This document shows positions 58,011 through 64,000 of a DNA stretch of 64,000 nt, piece after piece (the stretch's first letter is position 1; each line of letters opens with the position of its first letter). This DNA comes from Podocnemis expansa (lineage: Eukaryota; Chordata; Testudines; Podocnemididae). Below the pieces are notes generated by a model. It did not search any database. It saw nothing but the letters and a program-made list of their open reading frames with translations, and was not told the DNA's origin. Made by a program: the position numbers and the translations under genes. Location of the stretch: NCBI GenBank assembly GCA_007922195.1, contig ML681981.1:14703771-14767770 (forward strand), read 5' to 3'.

Positions 58011-58603
58011 ATGGTGAGGATCGAAGGGACAGAGTGCAGAGCGATTCTGGATACAGGCTCCCAAGTGACCATTATATTTCAGTCATTCTACCAAGAGAAG
58101 ATCACACACCTACCAATACAGCCTTTAACTGGGCTTGGCTTGTGTGGCCTCAGCATGGATGAATACCCATATAAGGGGTATGTCATAGTGCATTTGGAAT
58201 TTCCAGAGGATGTTGCTGGGGTGAAAGAAGAGGTGGACACTGCCGCATTGAGATATCCTTACCTGAAAGGGATCCCAGAGACATCTGTCCTGGTAGGGAC
58301 CAACTCCAGTCTCTTCAGAGTCCTACCCAAGTACTGCAGACAATGTGCTGGAAATCAGTACCTAAACACTCTCAGGATCCATTCCCTTTGTGCTGAGGCC
58401 TATAGGAAAGTTGAGGACACTAGAAAGGAGATGCCTGAGCTACAAGTGGGAGCACTGAGGTATGTAGATTCAACCCCTCTAGTGGTTCCTGCAATGTCGG
58501 AAAGAGAGATACCTGTCATGAGCACCAACTTGAAAGGCAACTGGAGGATGCTAGCAGTGGTTGAGCAACTGGCTGAAGGTGGCCTTCCTGAAGGGGCTAC
58601 TGG
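58011..58603 (+). pseudogene. Retrotransposon aspartic protease fragment
   Basis: An open frame starting at 58011 contains the aspartic protease active-site motif: CRAILDTGSQVTII, with catalytic Asp as residue 14 (58050-58052). The flap-side and C-terminal part follow, with YKGYVIVHLEFPE and SVLVGTNSSLFRVL (the latter equivalent to the conserved LIGTN segment). It fits Ty3/gypsy-type proteases of vertebrate LTR elements, which cut the Gag-Pol polyprotein. The first methionine may not be a real start. The frame runs on to 58667, but from about 58604 it is inverted LTR sequence, so the protein is truncated before any reverse transcriptase. Confidence 0.8.
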
Positions 58604-58794
58604 TCCTTCTGCCAGGGGAGACTGGCAGAACAAGGGCTGGGTTCTATACCTAGGGGTTTCCCAATAATGTAGCACCACCAAACGGCTCATGCCCCCACCC
58701 AGATTTCTGGGAATCCTGCATTGTTTCCTGGTCACCCCAAAGGGGTAAGGGTTCCCCACTTGCATGCACGAGACTGAGTGTAGTAAACAGAACT

Positions 58795-58800
58795 TTTAAT
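58795..58800 (-). promoter_or_regulatory. ATTAAA polyadenylation signal in the inverted LTR arm
   Basis: ATTAAA on the minus strand within CTACTATTAAAAGTTCTG. The same position carries ATTAAA in copy B (55065-55070) and a mutated form in copy A, which fixes the LTR sense strand. Confidence 0.5.
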
Positions 58801-59049
58801 AGTAGCAAAACAGAGTGCAAAAGGCCAAATAACAGAAATAGTGCTGATCTAGCTAGTTACTACAGAGCAAAGTTCCCAACAACCCACACCGTATAACAGA
58901 ACATGCAAGACTTAATGGCAAAACCAGCACTGATCTGTGGAATCAGTATTAACTAGGCTCCCAACCAACCCTAGGGTATGTAGGGAGTGTCTTTCAATCA
59001 GCTGTCTACCAACACCATCTACTTGTCACTCACTCCATCCTATAGAACT

Positions 59050-59235
59050 GTTCCTTGGCTCCACCCACTGTTCACTGGCTCCACCCTCCAGTCACTCACT
59101 CTGCCCAGCTCACCACTGGCCCCTCTCACCATCCACCATCTCCACCCACTGTCTGCCAGCTCGGCCCTCTGGTCACTCACTCCACCCAGCTCACTGCTGG
59201 CCCCTTTCACCATCTCCATCCACTGCCCACCAGCT
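59050..59235 (-). repeat. Tandem repeat in the LTR U3
   Basis: Two to three imperfect units of about 75 bp containing GTCACTCACTC(C/T)(A/G)CCCAGC, CACTGGCCCCT and CACCATC. Copy A carries a similar array at 16600-16800. The left arm of copy C (57720-57880) has almost none, so U3 length varies between copies. Confidence 0.6.
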
Positions 59236-60028
59236 CTTTTCATCTGCTGCTCCTCTTCAGAAATTTCAGCTTAGAGAAAGGAGTTTCTTCTCAGGTCAGA
59301 GAGTCTGCCTTTTTCCCTTACAGCACCTCTTAAACATCAAGTAGCATGCAAATACCTACTACCCTTAAGATAACAAAGGGCCTCAAATAAGCCCTAGCCA
59401 CACCTTTCATTTAACAGGGAGGCTGAAAGGAAATACCTCCAGCATCTTGCTCCAAGAAGAACTGATATGAAACCTCACCCCTTTCTCAGGCTGAAATATG
59501 CAGTCACCTTTCTTTCAAGCCTCTTTTTAACTAAGGGTAGTTTTTCCCCTTTAACTAATCCAGGCAGAGAGTAGCAATTTACAAAAAGACAGTATTTTGA
59601 ATTTCCCTTCAGTAGAATTGCAGATATTGACAGATTTGTGAGTAGATTGACCCCAAATACCATTACGCACTATGCTTTGCACCCAGTATGCAAATACCAT
59701 GCTAATACAGGACCTTACAGGACCCATGCTGATTAGTTGCTCCACTTCAGCAGCTGTTAGGCACAGCTCCTGAGCCTGCCTTACACAGATATTGGCAGAT
59801 TTGTGGTCAAATAAACTCAAATACCATTACCCATACTGCCCTGCACCGATAGTTTGATTATGCTAATACATTCTTTGTGCTTATGCACAACACAAAACCG
59901 ATGCAGATTATTTACCTCCCTTCAGAAGCTGTTAGGCACAGCTCCTAAACCTGCCTTCCGTTAGTTATAATTAATCAATTCAAACTAAGTTAATTCAAAC
60001 TAACTTCCTAAGTGTAGACATAGCCAAT

Positions 60029-60559
60029 GGGAATGGAAGCCTAGTTAATTAATAATTAATTAATAATTATTTTTTAAAATGTCCTTAATAATAAAGGAAA
60101 CATTTTGGAAATGAGAGGAACCCCTTATGCTTCAGGGTGTGAACCAGCCTCTAATGGATTAGGAAGAAGCTCTTCATATGGGCAGATTGTTGGACATCTG
60201 CATACTGCTTCTTGCCTCTAAAGCATTGGATCAAGATGATACAAGGCACTAACTGTGTATGCCATTAAGCAGTCAGTGATTGCCTTCTGCACCACTTGTC
60301 CCTCCATACTGGGGTAACTTCAGCTGGGGAGAATCCAAGCACCATCATAAATTGCAAGTAAGCCTCGGTACTACAGAAAACTATAGTGAGGACCCAGAAA
60401 GTAGCAGTTTAGCTTGGCAAGTCGTGGTAGTGAAAGCATAAGCCCAGGCAGCAGCCATCACCAACAGATCTTATTTTTTCTCTTTGACAGAATAAGATCT
60501 AGCCTGTCTCACTGACTCACGCCCCCAGATGTGAGTGCTGAACCATTGTTGAACAAGTT
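60029..60559. other. No gene recognised
   Basis: Begins with a TTAATTAATAATTAATTAAT simple-sequence run, then unique DNA without supported features. Confidence 0.4.
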
Positions 60560-60570
60560 ATAGAATGAAG

Positions 60571-60781
60571 AAACAACAAGAACCCTGTGGCATCTTATAG
60601 ACTAACCGATTTCTTTGGGCATAAGCTTTTGTAGGTTCCAACCCACGTTGTCAAATGCAACTGATGAAGTGGGTTGGAGCCCATGAAAGCTTATGTCTGA
60701 AGAAATCCGTTAGTCTGTAAGGTACCACAGGACTCTTGTTGTTTTTGCTGTACACAGACTAACGCTGCTACCCCTCTGCAA
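60571..60781. mobile_element. Penelope-derived foldback element
   Basis: A 211-bp palindrome-like element flanked by ATAGAATGAAG and ATAGAAAGAAG (60560-60570, 60782-60792; 10 of 11). The left arm (AACAACAAGAACCCTGTGGC, TTATAGACTAACC) is the inverse of the right arm (GTTAGTCTGTAAGGTACCAC, GGACTCTTGTTG). The centre pairs CCAACCCAC with GTGGGTTGG. The right end adds CACAGACTAACGCTGCTACC, a phrase widespread in turtle Penelope termini. Confidence 0.85.
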
Positions 60782-60792
60782 ATAGAAAGAAG

Positions 60793-62217
60793 AGATGCTT
60801 TGCCAGCCAGCGTGTAGTTATAGGTGAGCAGGTGGAAAATGAATAGGGAAGGGAGTTTGACCCATATATATTTGTCTTTCTAGGCTTGTCTTGGTGAAAG
60901 TTCAAGGGAATGGGGTTTGATCTGAAGGAGGATTGGTTTGTTCATGTTATTACTGGGGTGGTAGCTGGATCTTGTTTGGGCTGGCTGGGGTGCCGTATTG
61001 CATTGTATAACTTTGCTATAAATGATGACAAAACTAAGGGTCCATGCCTTGTTTTAAAATATATAATAAATAAAATAAAATAATGTGACTGGGAGTGATA
61101 ATGTGACTAACTAAACAGGTTTCAGTTCATGATATTTTTTCCAGTGAGCACACACATGAGAACTATATGTTTTCTTCACCTAGCTGATCATTACTCAGCA
61201 GCACTTAGTTCAGTTATAAATATGAAATAGTATCAGGGACAAAACAAACAAATGCAGTAAGGTTGGGATGATTTTTTTGAAGGCGCCTAAATGAAATCAT
61301 TATAATGACTTAGAATATCATTCTCAGAACTAATTTTAATGTTCTGCTTACAGATTCATAAGGTGGAGGTCAGGCATGAAGCAAAACAAAACAAATCAAG
61401 TAGGCCTGAGCTTCTGCTTCCTTCTTATGACGAAGGGTGGGGGAGGAGGGTCTTGTTTTAGTGTAAGGACTCCCCATTTCTTGCAACTGGTGGGGGAGCA
61501 CAAAGGCAATTTAATCATGAAGTCATCCCTCCCTCCCACCAACTTAGTGATGAGAAAGTGATCTGAAAGCTGGTGTATCGCTGGCCAACTCATGTTGTGT
61601 AGGTAGCTGAGTGGTTAAAAATGAAGGAGTCCAACCCGCTTTCATCAGGAGCACTGCACTTACTGACAATCCAGGATGTTTTTTTATGAACTTTCATGCC
61701 TTGCATGCCAGCACCACAGCACTCCAGGGTGTCTTTGTGACCTGTATTGACATAGCCCTGCTACACCATGGGGGATTTCAGTGCCAGTCAAGATATGCAA
61801 GTTACTTAAAATAACTGGCGTATTTCCCTTAGACTTCCTAACGCCTACTTAACGCGGTATCTTCAGTGGGCTGAGTCAATGGGAAATGGCCTCCCATTGC
61901 CTCAGTCTATGCTACTTGCCAGGGTGGTCTTCAGAAATCAACTTCCTGATTGATTTGATGCTGGGAAATTTGCTGTCATCAGTGAAGAAAAGTCCTTTGT
62001 GTATACAACCCTTGTAAGCGTTCAGGATATGTGTATGTTGGCTGGCAAATGCCAAGTCTTTTAATTATTCGTTGTTTATTTAAAAGAGAAATGTTAGCTG
62101 AATAACTCATCAGGTGCCAAATCCTGCATTTATTGACTTATATTTGTCTGGTAGCAGCTGCTTATCTCACCAACAACAATCCTTTTACACAGGAATGACA
62201 CTCCTTATATTGTCCTG
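60793..62217. other. No gene recognised
   Basis: Unique-looking sequence. Frames at 61376-61593 on both strands have no recognisable motif. Confidence 0.4.
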
Positions 62218-62225
62218 CTCTAGAG

Positions 62226-62750
62226 CAGGGTTTCTCAGCCAATGTTCCATGGAACACTAGTGCTCCTCAGACGCTGGGGAGGTGTTTCATGAACCACCCT
62301 GACCCCTTCCCTTTGCAGGGCAGAGTGGGGAGGTGGAAGGTCCAATTTAGTGCCAAAGCCACATTAAAACTTCCAGGCATGTTGTGGTGGATGTTGATAC
62401 ACACCTGGAAGCTATGCTGCAACTGGGACATTTTAAATCTCCCACAACTATTACCAGCTTTTTGGAGAATGTTTTCATCAGATGTTCCCTGTAAAGCAAT
62501 TTCTACCTTTAAGTGTTCCCCAAGCCATTAAAGATTGAGCTCCCAACATTTTCTCTGCCACGGCACACCTTGCTACCTTTAATTTATTTGAGGCACATCA
62601 CCATATAGTTTCCAAATGAACTCATAAATATTCATCAGCCAATGAGCCAATCCAGAGCTCTTTGAGTAGTTTTTCAATAAATTTTGTGGCACACTTGCTC
62701 AGACCTGATGGCACACCTGTGTACCATGGTGCACTGGTTGGGAAACACTG
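62226..62750. mobile_element. Non-autonomous hAT, CAGGGTTTCTCAGCC ends
   Basis: A 525-bp element with inverted ends CAGGGTTTCTCAGCCA and TGGTTGGGAAACACTG and a perfect 8-bp duplication CTCTAGAG (62218-62225, 62751-62758). The two halves differ in style (a GTTCCATGGAACAC half and a CACGGCACACCTTG half joined near 62527), so it may be a composite of two related families. Confidence 0.9.
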
Positions 62751-62758
62751 CTCTAGAG

Positions 62759-63811
62759 GGTTGCCAACAATTATTTAAATTGTGCATGTGGAAGAGAAAT
62801 CACCACTTAACTAATTTTGTCTTATTTAAACACCTCCACTAATCCTTAAATTATGGATATATTTTTTACCCATCACCCCTGGATAATCTAACAACTGTCT
62901 CACTGAAGCACTTGTTTCTTTTGATGCTTTGTGCTGAAAGCTGTAGCAAAGTTCACAGTGTCCTAATGATTACTGAGATAGGTTTTAAGAGAATGTTTAC
63001 GTAGCACCTTACTGATGTAGCTCTAATCTAATCTGTGTGGGGGGACCAGATTCTGCACTCCAGAGCAGCACCCATACTGCTCAAAGTGATGTCAAACTGA
63101 GAGGCCCTGGCAAACAGCTGTGCCAAGGCTCAGAATTGTTTTGTGCTTTTTGATTTAAGCTGTGGATCCGGCTCTTTGCCTGTGCAACTGATTTCCAGTC
63201 TGTATGTCGTGGTCTGAGAGAGTCAATAAAATTGTATGCAGTGTCCTGCAACAGAACAGCCAACCTGAAACCAACTTGTACTAGGCATTTCCCTGTCTTC
63301 AAAGACTGGTCCAATGTCTCTCCCTATATTTTAATTACAATGAGATGCCATTTAGGGGAAAAGGAGAAGACAGATGACAGCACTGGGGCAGATTCTCAGG
63401 TGCTATAAATTGCCTTAGCTCCATTGAAATCATGTTAAATCTTCTTTTTGAAGACAACAGCATGATAAATATTGACACCAGCTGAGGAGCTGCCCTGCTG
63501 TACTCAATGTTCTCTCACACGATGCAGGATCTTTGCCCAAGTTGTCCTATTGCCAGAAATTACTTTTGAATGGTTCACTCATCATTGTATTTTCCTAGAG
63601 AATATTTCAGTGCATATACAACGTGTTCCTTTATCTGATTTCGTCCATTAAGAAATTCATTTTCTTGGCCTTAGGTAAATTAGAAGAGGAATATCTGTTT
63701 TCACTGTAATAAACTTGAACAGTTACAGAAAGATTTCATATGCATTGTCAGTATAAATAGAATTATTTCTAACAACTCAATTTATTCAAATACAAGGGCC
63801 TAAGGACTTAC
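62759..63811. other. Mostly unique DNA with a short ancient repeat
   Basis: No gene recognised. At about 63385-63440 the phrase CAGATTCTCAGGTGCTATAA followed by GCCTTAGCTCCATTGAAATC is a diverged copy of a common ancient sauropsid repeat. A 77-codon minus frame at 63081-63314 shows no motif. Confidence 0.35.
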
Positions 63812-63946
63812 GCAGGCGTTTGATATCTATCTCTTCCAGCATACTGAAATCCACACAGGGTTCAGAAGGGCTGTCTACAACTTTAAATATCCAAAGACAG
63901 TCCTTTCCATTTAAAAACTGTAAATGCATTCCCTTTCTGCTCATGT
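63812..63946 (-). CDS. Candidate internal coding exon of an unidentified gene
   Basis: On the minus strand a 135-bp segment is bounded by an acceptor-like TATACTTCCACAG (ending at 63947) and a strong donor, CTGC|GTAAGTCC, at 63812/63811. One frame is open throughout (44 complete codons). It includes MSRKGMHLQF, NGKDCLWIFKVVDSPSEPC and FSMLEEIDIKRL; the other two frames have stops. The length is a multiple of three, with matching codon phase at both ends. The mix of hydrophobic, acidic and cysteine residues looks like a real protein. I do not recognise the family. An open frame this short can arise by chance, so the call rests on the combination with the splice signals. Confidence 0.45.
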
Positions 63947-64000
63947 CTGTGGAAGTATAGGCTATGAGAATTTGAAGATATCTCAGAAATAGACTTTCAT

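Larger units (their letters stand above)
55784..59785 (+). mobile_element. LTR element with head-to-head inverted LTRs (copy C)
   Basis: Flanked by the perfect 4-bp duplication CAGA (55780-55783, 59786-59789) inside LTR copy B. The left arm is a plus-oriented LTR, TGTAAGGCAGGC to about 57997 (less the later hAT at 55856-57236), cut before its R/U5 end. The right arm is an almost complete minus-oriented LTR (about 58604-59785) ending GCCTGCCTTACA. Both outer ends are therefore U3 ends. Between the arms lies a protease-coding fragment (about 57998-58603). A normal provirus would end in U5 on the right. See the findings for possible origins. Confidence 0.8.
54868..59960 (-). mobile_element. Solo LTR copy B, interrupted
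   Basis: Same LTR family as 16207-17376, minus orientation. It is flanked by the perfect 4-bp duplication TTAG (54864-54867, 59961-59964) inside the MITE. LTR sequence occupies 54868-55783 and 59786-59960. The phrase GAATTACAGA | TATTGGCAGATTTG, continuous in copy A, is broken by the element 55784-59785. The U3-side terminus reads CCTTCCG instead of CCTTACA (mutated). No internal region of its own is present. Confidence 0.85.
54445..60025. mobile_element. MITE with TTCGAATTAA repeats, split by a 5.1-kb insertion
   Basis: Outermost layer of a five-level nest. The left end GGATATGTCTATACTTA and right end CTAAGTGTAGACATAGCC are inverted. The 3-bp duplication AAT flanks both sides (54442-54444, 60026-60028). 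MITE sequence remains at 54445-54867 and 59961-60025, tiled with GTTAATTCAAATTAAC and GTTCGAATTAAC words. The LTR elements between were inserted later, as shown by the TTAG duplication. Confidence 0.85.

Overview
The window looks like nuclear DNA from a non-avian sauropsid, most likely a turtle. This is inferred from the repeat mix, not from a gene. The mix is CR1 LINE pieces with the typical 3' end, L2/MIR-type tails, a Penelope-like element, an R4/Dong-type LINE with a restriction-like endonuclease, many non-autonomous hAT elements, and small transposons that begin GG(C/G)TATGTCTACAC. No complete host gene is visible. The long open frames in GC-rich stretches are chance frames inside repeats. 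One plausible host coding exon lies at the right edge (63812-63946, minus strand).

Layout. 0-10 kb: an L2-type tail, a TATA-containing LTR (about 825-1955), unique AT-rich DNA, a 1.85-kb non-autonomous DNA transposon (4967-6814), a CR1 3' end, and small transposons built from repeated self-complementary words. 10-22 kb: a purine-rich tract, an interspersed repeat whose second copy is at 52 kb, a decayed unnamed protein family (13.4-14.6 kb, minus), a solo LTR (16207-17376) holding a CR1 piece, and a run of short hAT elements with readable 8-bp target duplications. 22-24 kb: a ruined retroviral-type integrase. 24.5-31 kb: a Penelope-like element flanked by a perfect 14-bp duplication, split by a hAT element, which is itself split by an R4-type LINE. 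31-48 kb: more hAT elements, decayed minisatellites, CR1 fragments and a Penelope-derived foldback. 48.5-50.3 kb: two small transposons, one of them inserted into the terminus of a hAT. 50-54 kb: mostly unique sequence with CR1 remnants. 54.4-60.0 kb: a nest five insertions deep. 60-64 kb: a foldback, a hAT with a perfect duplication, unique DNA and the candidate exon.

Most elements can be ordered in time because their target duplications (3 bp for the TCTACAC transposons, 8 bp for hAT, 4 bp for the LTRs, 11-14 bp for the Penelope-like elements) can be read directly. The most unusual object is an LTR element (55784-59785) whose two LTRs face each other: both outer ends are U3 ends, yet it sits between a perfect 4-bp duplication. 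Nothing here resembles an intact, working gene system. The interest lies in the structure and history of the mobile elements.
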